NCBI RefSeq assembly: GCF_000731985.1
Contig: NZ_JNCS01000003.1
Location: 1-64,000 of the forward strand
DNA: 64,000 nt
Direction of reading: 5' to 3'
Source: Natrinema altunense
GTDB lineage: Archaea; Halobacteriota; Halobacteria; Halobacteriales; Natrialbaceae
This document shows positions 52,710 to 61,940 of the stretch, piece by piece. Under the pieces are notes generated by a model, which saw nothing but the letters and a program-made list of their open reading frames with translations, ran no database searches and had not been told where the DNA came from. Within the stretch, counting starts at the first letter, position 1. Each line of letters starts with the position of its first letter. Both the position numbers and the translations under genes were made by a program.

Positions 52710-54485
52710 ATGCGACTCGAGGAGTACTGGGGAGTCGGCCCGAAGACGCGGGAGACACTGGTCGACGAGTTGGGCAATGAGGCGGCGATCCGGGCGATCG
52801 AGAGCGGCGACGTGCGGGCGCTGTCCGACGCCGGACTCGCCCGCGGCCGAGCGACGCGGATCCTCCGTCGCGCGACCGGCGGGTCGGGGATGGACGTGTT
52901 GGCGACCAGTGACTCCCGCGCGGCGTACAAGGACCTGCTGGATCTGGCGGTCGATCACGCCGTCACCCAGCGTGCAGCCGACCGAATCCGAGTGCTAACG
53001 CCGCTGCACAGCCGCGAGGCGATGGACGACCGTCTCGACGACGTGCTCGCGGCGCGAGACGCCTGGGCCGATCTCGCCGAGGCCGATCGGACCGCCGTGC
53101 TCGAGGCCTACGAGCGCTACGACGAGCGCGACGAGAGCGAGCACGCGGCCGTCGAGGCTGCGCTGGCGCTGCTCGCGGCCGGCGTCGATTCCGGCCCGTT
53201 CGCCGCGATCGCGGACCTCGAGGGCGAGACGCTCAGGGAGGCCGCCGAGGCGCTGGCGGCGCTCGACGGTGACAGGGTCCGAGACGGTGCCGACGACGAA
53301 CTCGATCGGCTCCGGGACGATCTGGGCGCGGTCGAGGACATGGACGCGAACGCGCTCGCGTTGATCGAGGACCTGCGCTCGGCGGGCATCCACGACGCCG
53401 AGGGATTCCGGCAGTCCTTCGAGGACCGCCTGTTGACCGAGACGGACGTGACGATCGACCGGGTTCGAGACGCGATGCCGACCGACGCGACGGACGCGAC
53501 CGACTTCGTCGGCGGAACCCTGCGCACGCTCCGGTCCGACCTCACCGAAGCGGTCGACGAGCGCGAACAGACCGTCGCGAACGACCTCGAGGCCGCGCTG
53601 GCCGATGCACGCGACGCGGTCGACCGGGCCGTCGAGGCGGTCGACGACATCGCCTTGCACCTCTCGCTGGCACGGTTCGCGCTCGAGTACGGCTGCACTC
53701 GTCCCGCGTTCGTCGAGGGGGACGACGCCGCGGTCTCCGTCGTCAATGCGCGCAACCTGACCCTCGCAGCCCGCGACGACGAGTCGGTTCAGCCGGTCAC
53801 CTACGCGCTCGGAGAGCACGGCATCCCGAGCGTGCCGGACGGCGTCAACGCGGTTCCCGGCGAGGAACGCGTCGCCGTCCTGACGGGGGCCAACAGCGGC
53901 GGGAAGACGACCGTCCTCGAGACGCTGTGTCAGGTCGTCTTGCTCGCGATGATGGGGCTGCCGGTTCCCGCCGACCGGGCCGAGGTGACGCCCGTCGACT
54001 CGCTGGTCTTTCACCGCCGGCACGCGAGTTTCAACGCCGGCGTCCTCGAATCGACGCTGCGCTCGATCGTCCCGCCGCTCTCGACGGGGGGTCGCACCCT
54101 GATGTTGGTCGACGAGTTCGAGGCGATCACGGAACCGGGCAGCGCTGCGGACCTGCTCCACGGACTCGTCACGCTCTCGGTCGACCGCGAGGCGCTGGGT
54201 GTGTTCGTCACCCACCTCGCGGACGACTTAGAGCCCTTGCCGCCCGACGCACGGGTCGACGGCATCTTCGCCGAGGGGCTCAACCCCGACCTCGAGTTGC
54301 GCGTGGATTATCAGCCCCGGTTCGACACCGTGGGCCGATCGACGCCGGAGTTCATCGTCTCGCGATTGGTTGCCAACGCCGGCGACCGGACCGAGCGGGC
54401 CGGGTTCGAGACGCTGGCCGAGGCGGTCGGCAACGAGGCCGTCCAGCGGACGCTCGCGGACGCTCGCTGGACGAGCGGTGAGTGA
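52710..54485 (+). CDS. MutS5-type protein with N-terminal helix-hairpin-helix
   Basis: 591 residues from MRLEEYWGVGPKTRETL. The N-terminal helix-hairpin-helix (GVGPKTRETLVDELG, ALSDAGLARGRATRI) binds DNA nonspecifically. A helical middle (about 80-370) is followed by a MutS-type ATPase domain: Walker A GANSGGKTT, Walker B LMLVDEFEAIT and signature GVLESTLRSI. It lacks the mismatch-recognition domain of MutS1 and is closest in layout to MutS5-type proteins. Role in recombination or mismatch-independent repair is inference. The frame upstream of 52710 was not used; MRLEEYWG is the natural start. Confidence 0.85.
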   Translation: MRLEEYWGVGPKTRETLVDELGNEAAIRAIESGDVRALSDAGLARGRATRILRRATGGSGMDVLATSDSRAAYKDLLDLAVDHAVTQRAADRIRVLTPLHSREAMDDRLDDVLAARDAWADLAEADRTAVLEAYERYDERDESEHAAVEAALALLAAGVDSGPFAAIADLEGETLREAAEALAALDGDRVRDGADDELDRLRDDLGAVEDMDANALALIEDLRSAGIHDAEGFRQSFEDRLLTETDVTIDRVRDAMPTDATDATDFVGGTLRTLRSDLTEAVDEREQTVANDLEAALADARDAVDRAVEAVDDIALHLSLARFALEYGCTRPAFVEGDDAAVSVVNARNLTLAARDDESVQPVTYALGEHGIPSVPDGVNAVPGEERVAVLTGANSGGKTTVLETLCQVVLLAMMGLPVPADRAEVTPVDSLVFHRRHASFNAGVLESTLRSIVPPLSTGGRTLMLVDEFEAITEPGSAADLLHGLVTLSVDREALGVFVTHLADDLEPLPPDARVDGIFAEGLNPDLELRVDYQPRFDTVGRSTPEFIVSRLVANAGDRTERAGFETLAEAVGNEAVQRTLADARWTSGE

Positions 54486-54511
54486 GCGGGGTACCGTGTC
54501 CGCTCTCGCGG

Positions 54512-55102
54512 TCACTCCTCGAAGTCGATTTCCTCGTCCGTCGGTTCGTCGTGTTCCCGACGCCCGTTCGCGAACCAGCGGTCCGGTGTGGGCGTATACG
54601 TCGACTCACCGTCGGTCGACTCGCCGTACGTGTACGGGATTCCGGCTCGCTCCTCGCAGACGCGGGCCTCGAGATACGCCCGTGCCGCCCGTCGCGAGAG
54701 CGCTCCCATCTCGATGACGTCGCCGAGAGCCGTCTTGGTCGCACGAAACCAGACCCTGATCGTCCCCTCGTCGGCGGGCCGCGTCGGGACGAGCGCTCCG
54801 CGGCCGCCGTCGCGACCGGCACCCCACTCGAGCCAACAGACGCGATACGCCTCGACGCCGTAATCGTCCGCCGGGGCGACGAGAAAGAACGCCTCGTGGA
54901 CGCAGGGCTCGAGGTGGTCCCGGAGGATTCGCTCGAGCGTGATCGAGTCCGCCAGCAGGGCCCCCTCGACCGCACCGTCCGCGAGGGGAGTCGTCGCCGT
55001 GATCGCGTCCGCGAGCGACAGCGTCTCACCGCCCCAGTGACTGTATCGCAGGTCGTAGAGGCGATCCGGCCGCCGGTAGGCGACGAGAGCTCTATGTCCC
55101 AT
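54512..55102 (-). CDS. Conserved haloarchaeal protein (DUF6735 type)
   Basis: 196 residues from MGHRALVAYRRPDRLYDLRY. The start is strongly characteristic: RALVAYRRPDRLYDLRYSHWGG, which I remember as DUF6735. Later parts include FFLVAPADDYGVEAYRVCW and a helical C-terminal portion (LSRRAARAYLEARVCEERAG). No motif of known function. Convergent with the MutS5-type gene, 26 bases apart. Confidence 0.78.
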   Translation of the reverse strand: MGHRALVAYRRPDRLYDLRYSHWGGETLSLADAITATTPLADGAVEGALLADSITLERILRDHLEPCVHEAFFLVAPADDYGVEAYRVCWLEWGAGRDGGRGALVPTRPADEGTIRVWFRATKTALGDVIEMGALSRRAARAYLEARVCEERAGIPYTYGESTDGESTYTPTPDRWFANGRREHDEPTDEEIDFEE

Positions 55103-55302
55103 CGGTCACCCGGTCGAAGCGGTGCGAATCGGGCCACTCGAGGTGCGAGCGGGAATGTGGTTCGATGCTCACGGCGGATCTGGTCGCGTGCCCGTACTTG
55201 AACCTGCGGACGGGAGCGGGGACCGACCACGACCGCGCTGCTCGGTGTGCTACCGGGAAAGCGGTCCTCCGCGATCGCACTCCGTCGAGCCGTCGAAGGC
55301 CG

Positions 55303-56820
55303 TCAACACCGACTGACGATCAGTTCGTGGGGCGTCGGCTCGCCGACCGGGCCGTCCGCATCGACCGACTGGTCGACGCGATAGATCGTCACCGACTCGA
55401 CGCCGTCGTGGGCCTGCTCACAGAAGTACGATCCCGCGGCCTCACGCGCGGGTTCGCCCGCACCCTGTCCCTTCCGTCCGTACCGCTCCCAGAGCGTCGA
55501 CGAATACCGCTCCGCGACGTCGGGCGGTCCGTCGAACGTCGCCGGTCCGCCGCGAACGAGATCGGTCGACTCCCCGGCCCCGTCGGTCGCTTCGACGACG
55601 TACCAACTGTACGTATCGGGCGGGTTCGGCGCGAAAAAGGCCCAACTCGAGCGCTCGAGAACGCTATCGTCGTCCGCACTCGGGTTATCAACCAGACCCG
55701 CTGCCACGATCTGCCAGCTCGCCGCGGCGAGGAACAGACAGACGAGCAGTGCCGTCGCGGCGAGTCGCGTGCCGCGTCGGACGCGCGGCGAGAGCACGGA
55801 CCGGGAACTCGATCCAGCCTCGGTTCGCTCGTCGCCTAGCCGAAGCGCGCCGAGCCGGCGTGCGAGCCCGGTCGCCGAACCGAGGTGCTCGACTTGGTCC
55901 CAGACCGACGGCGGGAGAAAGACAACCAGAACGGAGACCATGATCAGCGGAAACAGTCCCAGACGCATCGTCGCTGCCATGCTGAGATGCGCACCGACGT
56001 AGGCGGCGACGGTCGCAGTTCGGAGCCGGCCGGTCGCGAGTACGAGCAGGACCGATGCCGAGAGAACGGCGACCCAGAGCCAGTTGATCGCGGTCAAGAG
56101 AGCGGGGTAGTCCGCGATTATCGGCCCCAGATAGCCGGTGAAGCTCTCGAGTCGGAAGATCCGCTGGACCGCGATTCCGGAGAGCCACTCGTCGCTCCGG
56201 AACTTGAGAACCGCGTTGATCGCGTAGATGACGACGACGTGCAAGAGGAGGAGAGCGGTCGCCGTCGAAACAACGCGCGGCTCGTCTCGGGTGTCACGAA
56301 CGGTGTCCCCTTCGGGACGGCGAGGACTGATCGCCCACCGAGCGTCGAGGGGGAGCAGTGCCGCGAAAAGCAGCAACGAGATGAGGATCGTGTCACCGCC
56401 GTTGACGAGGTACGGATTGCGAGCGTGCAGCGACGCGAGGAGAAGCACCGATCCGACGGCTGCGAGTCGATGTCTGTAGCCGAGCAGCAGACACACCGCG
56501 AGAGCGCCGGTGACCGTGAGCAAAAGGGCTTGGACCCACACCGAGCCCGACAGGGCGTACAGCGACCAGCGTGCGAGCGTCGGTGACAGGTCTTCGAGGG
56601 CGGACCGCGGGAGGATTCCCGCGTCCGTATAGAATGTGACCAGTCCCGGAGCACGGAGGACGAGCAGATCGATCACGATAACAAGCCCCAGGCCGATCCG
56701 GAACGCGGCCAGCGCCCGCGGATCGATCCCGAGACGCGATCGGACGAGCGCCCGCACAGCGGTCCGCGTCGTCGCCGCGTCGCCGGTCGCAGTCGCGGGT
56801 TCGGACGGGGCTCCTGTCAT
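55303..56820 (-). CDS. HTTM-domain membrane protein (vitamin K gamma-carboxylase-like)
   Basis: 505 residues from MTGAPSEPATATGDAA. HTTM signature: AAFRIGLGLVIVIDLLVLR, VTFYTDAGILPRSALEDLSP and SLHARNPYLVNGGDTIL, the arrangement shared by vitamin K-dependent gamma-carboxylases and their bacterial/archaeal homologues. About eight or nine membrane helices are followed by a C-terminal extracytoplasmic or cytoplasmic portion of about 120 residues. The substrate is unknown; haloarchaea lack classical Gla proteins. Single gene with its own TATA box. Confidence 0.85.
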   Translation of the reverse strand: MTGAPSEPATATGDAATTRTAVRALVRSRLGIDPRALAAFRIGLGLVIVIDLLVLRAPGLVTFYTDAGILPRSALEDLSPTLARWSLYALSGSVWVQALLLTVTGALAVCLLLGYRHRLAAVGSVLLLASLHARNPYLVNGGDTILISLLLFAALLPLDARWAISPRRPEGDTVRDTRDEPRVVSTATALLLLHVVVIYAINAVLKFRSDEWLSGIAVQRIFRLESFTGYLGPIIADYPALLTAINWLWVAVLSASVLLVLATGRLRTATVAAYVGAHLSMAATMRLGLFPLIMVSVLVVFLPPSVWDQVEHLGSATGLARRLGALRLGDERTEAGSSSRSVLSPRVRRGTRLAATALLVCLFLAAASWQIVAAGLVDNPSADDDSVLERSSWAFFAPNPPDTYSWYVVEATDGAGESTDLVRGGPATFDGPPDVAERYSSTLWERYGRKGQGAGEPAREAAGSYFCEQAHDGVESVTIYRVDQSVDADGPVGEPTPHELIVSRC

Positions 56821-56854
56821 GCGAGCTACCGAGTCGATCCCGAGTTGTGAACCG

Positions 56855-56863
56855 ATATATAAG
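56855..56863 (-). promoter_or_regulatory. TATA box of the HTTM gene
   Basis: CTTATATATCGG on the minus strand. A start of transcription about 27 bases on, near 56832, leaves a leader of about 12 bases before the ATG at 56820. Confidence 0.5.
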
Positions 56864-57066
56864 TACTTTCTCCTGACCGTCGCCGGCAGTGGACAGTAAC
56901 TCACCGCGAACGCTCGAACACCGCCCGAGTACGCGGTCGATGACGGATACGACGCCGGCACCCCTGTACATCGGACGGAAAGGCGCGTGGGGCCGCATGC
57001 GGGGTCCGATAGGTCCACGACACGGACGGCGTCTCGAGCGAGGCGGCGGCCGAGAGCGGGCCGCAG

Positions 57067-57513
57067 TCACGGAGTCGCGCTCGCTCGTCGCTCGGCGCGG
57101 GTGGCGATCGCCTCGTTCATCGCGACGAACGCCCGTTCGACGCGGGCCGCGTCGAAGACAAGCGGGACGAACGCGCCGCGAACGGTTTCGCGCTGGAGCA
57201 GCCGCGTGCGCCGGCCGTCGGCGATCGGCTCGAGGTGAAACTCGTGGTAGCGGTCGAACGCGAACGGGACGACGAGCCGGTCGAGCCAGGCGAGTCGGCG
57301 GGTGGGTTCGACGGTGACGGCCATCGGGCCGTCGAGGAACCGACCGAGGTCGGCCGACGCGTCCCCGGTCCGTTGCATCGAGGGATCGACTGCAACCCCC
57401 TCGATCGTCCGGCTGATCGGGTCCCACTCGGGATACGTGTCGAAAGCGAGAAGGGCTTCCCAGACGACCGCGGGCGGCGCGTCGATCTCGATGAAGACCT
57501 CGACCTGATTCAT
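57067..57513 (-). CDS. SRPBCC (START-like) domain protein
   Basis: 148 residues from MNQVEVFIEIDAPPAVVWEA. The start EVFIEIDAPPAVVWEALLAF and FDTYPEWDPISRTIEG are characteristic of the SRPBCC fold, used to bind hydrophobic ligands or act as polyketide cyclase/dehydrase. The rest is consistent (DGPMAVTVEPTRRLAWLD, VRGAFVPLVF). Stand-alone, with no operon partner that tells its ligand. The ATG at 57513 fits the family's normal start. Confidence 0.85.
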   Translation of the reverse strand: MNQVEVFIEIDAPPAVVWEALLAFDTYPEWDPISRTIEGVAVDPSMQRTGDASADLGRFLDGPMAVTVEPTRRLAWLDRLVVPFAFDRYHEFHLEPIADGRRTRLLQRETVRGAFVPLVFDAARVERAFVAMNEAIATRAERRASATP

Positions 57514-57691
57514 GCAACCGTCTACCACGCTCAGCGGGATGGCTGTACCGGTCGAAATACCACCGGCGACGACAGACGAGGGAACGAGCAGACACCGCTC
57601 GAACATCGGCTCGCAACCCGTCAGCCGGTTTCCGGACTGTGGACGGCAGACGAGGCGCGACCGTCTCCCCCCTCGAACGGTGGCCGTCGGC

Positions 57692-58351
57692 CTAGGCGCT
57701 GTCGTTGAACCGCCGGTTCGTCGAGAGCGGCGCGTCGCCCGGCTCACCCCGGACGAAGTGGCCGGCCGGGTTGATCTCGCCGTCGCGCTCCATCGAGAGG
57801 AGTTCGACGAACCACGCCTCGTGTTCGATCTCCTCTTGCAGGATGCGCTGGGCCATGTCGTAGGTGCGCGGATCGACGCCGTGGGTCATGTCACAGATCT
57901 CCGACCACGTCCGAATGGCACAGCGTTCGGCCTCGAGCAGTACCTCGAGGATGCTCTCGGCGCTGAGCGAATCGGTATCGAACCCGCCGTCGCCGGCCAT
58001 CGGGACCGGGAGCTCGGCGTCGGGACAGGAAGCCCGATCGGCGAACGCGCGAATGTCGTTGGGGAGCGCGCCGCCGAGTTCGTACACCCGCGGTGCGACC
58101 AACTCGAAGTGCGCCCGGTCCTCGAGACGGGCGTCCTCGGTGATCTCCTTGTAATCCTCGTGGCCGGCGAGGTGCATTCGCAGGTTCGTGTAGTAGTAGT
58201 ACGTCGTGAATTCGGCACCGATCGCGTCGATCAGTTTCTCGCGCAGTTCCTCGGGCTCGAGTCCCCGTTCGCGAAGGACGGCCATGCCGACGCGCTCGCT
58301 CGTATCCCCTGCATCGACGGTGCCCGCCGCGTGTGGTTTGTCGTCTGACAT
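57692..58351 (-). CDS. Dps-like (DPSL-type) ferritin-family protein
   Basis: 219 residues from [15 protein letters not shown]. The four-helix ferritin fold is marked by [41 protein letters not shown] (Glu-x2-x2-His type metal residues), [20 protein letters not shown] and [15 protein letters not shown]. Two Cys, in [12 protein letters not shown] and ERCAI, are near the diiron site as in DPSL proteins. It should oxidise and store iron and protect DNA from peroxide. It is longer than classical Dps. The DyP-like gene is divergent from it. Confidence 0.83.
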   Translation of the reverse strand: MSDDKPHAAGTVDAGDTSERVGMAVLRERGLEPEELREKLIDAIGAEFTTYYYYTNLRMHLAGHEDYKEITEDARLEDRAHFELVAPRVYELGGALPNDIRAFADRASCPDAELPVPMAGDGGFDTDSLSAESILEVLLEAERCAIRTWSEICDMTHGVDPRTYDMAQRILQEEIEHEAWFVELLSMERDGEINPAGHFVRGEPGDAPLSTNRRFNDSA

Positions 58352-58486
58352 CCACCGGACCACTCCCAGCACTCGCTGCATGAATCTTTGCTTGCAACTG
58401 CAGCCCACGAGCGTCGGGATTTCGTCGGACGTGCATCCGACAGGGTGACCGCAATATCCTTACTCGTCAGCCCCCGAAGGTCGCGT

Positions 58487-59767
58487 ATGAACGGTTCGGA
58501 TCGCGGTCTCTCGCGTCGTGCGTTCGTCCGCAGTGCCGTCGCCATCGGTGGTGCGAGCGCACTGTCCGCCTGTCTCCAGCGCGAGGAGCCCGAAGACGTC
58601 CCGCAGGCCGCTCTCGCGCCGGACGAACTCCCCGACCGCCAGCACGCCTGGAACGAGTTCCTCGCCACTGACGACCACGGGAACGTCGTCCCACCCGAAC
58701 ACCACCTCCTGCTCGGCCTCGAGTACGTCGGCGACGGCCCGGCCGAGGTCGAACGCGAGCGCGAGCGACTCGAGGCCGCCCTCCGAACCCTCGAACGGGC
58801 CTACAAGCGCGGGAACGAGGGGCTGGCGTTTACGATCGGCTACGGGCCGAACTACTTCGATCGGTTCGATACCGACCTCCCCGACGGCGTTGACCTGCCC
58901 GAGCCGGAAGCGCTCGCGCCGATCGAGGACCCGCAACTCGACGAGTACGACGCACTCGTCCATCTGGCCAGCGACTACGGCCACGTCACGCTCAGCGCCG
59001 AGGAGGCCCTGAAGGGCGACCTCGACGAACTGAACGGCCTCGAGGTCGAGGGGTCGCTCACGGGGGTCTTCGACGTGGCCGAGCGCCGGACGGGATTCAT
59101 CGGCCGCGGCCTCCCGGCGGACAACCAGGCCGGCGTCAGCGGCATCCCCGACGGCGAACCCGTTCCGGAGGACGCACCGCTGTTCATGGGGTTCAAGTCG
59201 GGGTTCAGGAAGACCCAGGCCAGCGAGGACCGCGTGACGATCGGCGAGGGGCCGTTCGCCGGCGGCACGACGATTCACCTCTCGAAGATCCAGTTGCACC
59301 TCCACCAGTGGTACGAACAGGACAGCCGCGACCAGCGCGTCGCCAAGATGTTCTCCCCGACCCACGCCGAGGACGGACTCGTCGAGGGGGCCGGCCACAA
59401 TCTCGGCGACTCGAGTCGGGTCGCCGAAGTCGGCGGGAGCGCGGCCGACGACGCGCGAAACGAGGGAACGGTCGGCCACGCCCAGAAAGCCGCCCGTGCC
59501 CGCGAAGACGGGGCTCCGATCATCCTCAGACGGGATTTCGACTCGACCGACGACGACCGGGCGGCCCTCCACTTCCTCTCCCTGCAGCGCTCGATCGAGG
59601 ACTTCGTGACGACGCGGCGGGCGATGACCGGCAGCGACCTCACCGAGGGATCGGTCAACTCGCGGACGAACAACGGTATCCTCCAGTACATCAGCGTCCG
59701 CAACCGAGCGAACTACCTCGTGCCACCGCGGGACCGTCGCGCCCTGCCCGCGCCGAATCCGGCATAG
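58487..59767 (+). CDS. Tat-exported lipoprotein homologous to DyP-type peroxidase, with altered catalytic motif
   Basis: 426 residues from MNGSDRGLSRRAFVRS. Twin-arginine signal with a lipobox (LSAC, Cys 29): a lipid-anchored exported protein. The DyP fold is recognisable: FTIGYGPNYFDRF, the conserved stretch IHLSKIQLHLHQWYEQDSRDQ (R-x-I-x-x-H-x-E-x-W type in DyP), GHAQKAAR (S/D-H-V/I-R-K-A type), IILRRDFDS and LHFLSLQRSIEDFV. The usual GxxDG motif, with the Asp needed for peroxide cleavage, reads GFKSGF here, so catalysis may be lost or different. Confidence 0.75.
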   Translation: MNGSDRGLSRRAFVRSAVAIGGASALSACLQREEPEDVPQAALAPDELPDRQHAWNEFLATDDHGNVVPPEHHLLLGLEYVGDGPAEVERERERLEAALRTLERAYKRGNEGLAFTIGYGPNYFDRFDTDLPDGVDLPEPEALAPIEDPQLDEYDALVHLASDYGHVTLSAEEALKGDLDELNGLEVEGSLTGVFDVAERRTGFIGRGLPADNQAGVSGIPDGEPVPEDAPLFMGFKSGFRKTQASEDRVTIGEGPFAGGTTIHLSKIQLHLHQWYEQDSRDQRVAKMFSPTHAEDGLVEGAGHNLGDSSRVAEVGGSAADDARNEGTVGHAQKAARAREDGAPIILRRDFDSTDDDRAALHFLSLQRSIEDFVTTRRAMTGSDLTEGSVNSRTNNGILQYISVRNRANYLVPPRDRRALPAPNPA

Positions 59768-59880
59768 CGGCTCGGGTCGGCACCGCCGTGCTCGAGGCAC
59801 GGTTCGATCGGGGTCGGTAATCGGCCCCTCGAACGAACCGCTCGACCACGAGGCTCGTGGCCGGGCCGCCGAAACCCGTC

Positions 59881-60315
59881 TTAGGCGTCCGGGCTGTGGG
59901 TCCGGGTCCCGGCGGCTGCGAGGTCGTCGAACAGCGCCGCGGCGTCGTCGGACAGCGGATAGGCGTCGTGATAGGGATCGATCTCGCGATCGGTTCCCGA
60001 GACGGACTGCACGGCGTCCGCGACCCGTTCGTAGCTCTCGTCGACGATGTCCCGGACGAGCACGGGCAATCCGGCCCGTTCGCACAGTTCAGTGGCGGCG
60101 GCCCGCCCCGCCCAGACCGTTTCGGCCTCGATATCGACGAAAAAGAGCGCGAAGGGGGTGTCGCCGAACTGGGCCGCGAGGAACGCCTGTGCGGCCGGGT
60201 CGTCCCACGGAACGACGCCGACGGACTCGAGGCGTCGCATCGCGGTCGAGGCCGCCGAGCAGAAGGGACAGTCGCCGTCGTAGAGCAGGAGCCCCGTGAA
60301 CTGCGGTTCGGGCAT
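59881..60315 (-). CDS. DCC-family (DUF393) thiol-disulfide oxidoreductase-like protein
   Basis: 144 residues from MPEPQFTGLLLYDGDCPFCS. The motif LLYDGDCPFCS with C-x2-C is the DUF393 signature; VVPWDDPAAQAFLAAQFG and FFVDIEAETVWAGRAA follow. Members are thought to be small thiol redox proteins. It lies downstream of the ferredoxin gene on the same strand, 79 bases apart, and could be in one transcript. Confidence 0.88.
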   Translation of the reverse strand: MPEPQFTGLLLYDGDCPFCSAASTAMRRLESVGVVPWDDPAAQAFLAAQFGDTPFALFFVDIEAETVWAGRAAATELCERAGLPVLVRDIVDESYERVADAVQSVSGTDREIDPYHDAYPLSDDAAALFDDLAAAGTRTHSPDA

Positions 60316-60394
60316 ACCGTCCGGTACGCCGCGGGAGCGGAAAACGTTCGGTGGGGCAGGTGCCGGGACCGGTGTGGTCGACCCGCGTTCGTCC

Positions 60395-60769
60395 CTACTC
60401 GAGTTTCGACCGCCCCGGCGGCTTGTCGTGGTCGGCACGATGCCGGAGCAGTGCCTCGGACTGTTCGACCTCGATGACGCAGTCCGATCGGGGGCGAGCG
60501 ACGCAAGTGAGAACGAAGTTCGCCGCCTCGTCCGACGGGTAGTATCGCTTGGCCTGACTGTGATCCACCTCGCCGGAGCGGAGTTTTGCACCGCAGGTGA
60601 TACACCATCCTTGCTGGCAATCCGCCGACAGCCAGAGGTCCGCAGCGCGGGCCGCCGCGAGGATCGACTGATCCTCGCGGACCGCGACAGTTCGGGACTC
60701 GCCCGCGGCGTCGAGGTCGGCGTCCTCGGGGACGCGGAGTTCGACCTCCCAAGTCGTGGGGGCAGTCAC
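60395..60769 (-). CDS. 2Fe-2S plant-type ferredoxin
   Basis: 124 residues from GTG 60769 (MTAPTTWEVELRVPEDAD). The cluster ligands are in SADCQQGWCITCGAK and, further on, VLTCVARP: C-x4-C-x2-C...C, the plant-type 2Fe-2S pattern. The acidic N-terminal strand region is typical of halophilic ferredoxins. It would carry electrons between enzymes; its partner is not visible. The frame is open upstream to 60979 but the Arg/Ser-rich stretch there looks noncoding. Confidence 0.87.
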   Translation of the reverse strand: MTAPTTWEVELRVPEDADLDAAGESRTVAVREDQSILAAARAADLWLSADCQQGWCITCGAKLRSGEVDHSQAKRYYPSDEAANFVLTCVARPRSDCVIEVEQSEALLRHRADHDKPPGRSKLE

Positions 60770-61048
60770 GGGCTCAGGTACGCTCGGGTCCGAGAAAGGC
60801 CTGTGGCCGGACGACGGCAAGCCGGGGGCCAACGGACCCGACCGCCGGGTTCGGCGCGACACCGATCCACGGCGTCGTCCTCTCCGGCTCCGACCTATCG
60901 GAACGACTCCGTCAGCGTCGTCCCCTTCCCGGGTGGGAAGGGTATCTCGACCGACAGGTGTCAGCGTTCGCGTCGTCACTCGAGTCGCCGGCGCGAGGCC
61001 GGAAGGCGCTTGCCCGACCTATTTCGGCGCGGTGACCGTCCGGTCCGT

Positions 61049-61825
61049 ATGACGGCCATCGCAATCACCGGCGCATCGGGAACCGTCGGCAGGGAAGCCA
61101 TCGCGGCGTTTCCGGACGACGACCACGTACTCACGTGCTTCTCACACAGCGAGACCGACGACCTCGACACCCAGCCCCTCGAGATCAGGGATCGCGAGGC
61201 GTTCGCGAACGCGCTCGAGGGCCAGGACGTGTTGCTCCACCTCGCGGCGAACCCGTCGCCGCGAGCCGAGTGGGACGAGGTGCGAGGACCGAACGTCGAC
61301 GGCGTCTACAACGCGTTCGAAGCGGCGATCGAGCACGACCTCCAGCGGGTGGTCTTCGCGAGTTCGAACCACGCGGTCAACATGCGAAACGCCGTCTCGG
61401 GAATCCGGCCGGAGTCGACGGTGGGCCGTCCGGCCGTCGTCCGACCCGACGATCCGGCGGACCCCGACACCTACTACGGCGTCACCAAGGTGTTCGGCGA
61501 GGCCTTGGGATCGTACTACGCGAAGCGCCACGGCCTCGAGGTGGTGAACCTGCGGATCGGCTGGCTGCTCACCCGAGACGACCTCCGACGGGAGTGTCGC
61601 GACCGGGACGGCGCTGGCGAGCGCTACGCCCGCGCGATGTGGTTGAGTCCCGACGACTGCCGACGGCTGCTCAACGCGGCCGTGACGGCGACCCTCGGCG
61701 GGTCGCCCCTGACCGCACACGGTATCTCCGCCAACGCCGAACGGTTCCTCTCGCTGTCCGAGACGATGCGCGATCTCGGCTATCGACCACGAGACGACGC
61801 CGAGGCGGTTCTGAACGACGGATGA
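61049..61825 (+). CDS. NAD-dependent dehydrogenase of the Azf/uronate dehydrogenase group (extended SDR)
   Basis: 258 residues from MTAIAITGASGTVGREAI. The cofactor motif ITGASGTVGRE is followed by VLLHLAANPSPRAEW and the very characteristic FASSNHAV, then YYGVTKVFGEALGSYYAKRH (Tyr-x3-Lys) and VVNLRIGW. This set resembles haloarchaeal Azf, the NAD-dependent glucose-6-phosphate dehydrogenase, and uronate dehydrogenases. It is probably a paralogue: its substrate is likely a sugar or sugar phosphate, but not fixed. Start chosen by the SDR N-terminus. Confidence 0.82.
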   Translation: MTAIAITGASGTVGREAIAAFPDDDHVLTCFSHSETDDLDTQPLEIRDREAFANALEGQDVLLHLAANPSPRAEWDEVRGPNVDGVYNAFEAAIEHDLQRVVFASSNHAVNMRNAVSGIRPESTVGRPAVVRPDDPADPDTYYGVTKVFGEALGSYYAKRHGLEVVNLRIGWLLTRDDLRRECRDRDGAGERYARAMWLSPDDCRRLLNAAVTATLGGSPLTAHGISANAERFLSLSETMRDLGYRPRDDAEAVLNDG

Positions 61826-61940
61826 GGTGATCCGGCAGCGGACGAGGCGACCGCGACTCCACCTCGTCCGCGGTCCGTCCCCGACGACAGTATATCAACA
61901 CAACAGAACGAATATGGTATCGCGGCCGCGTACGGGATGT

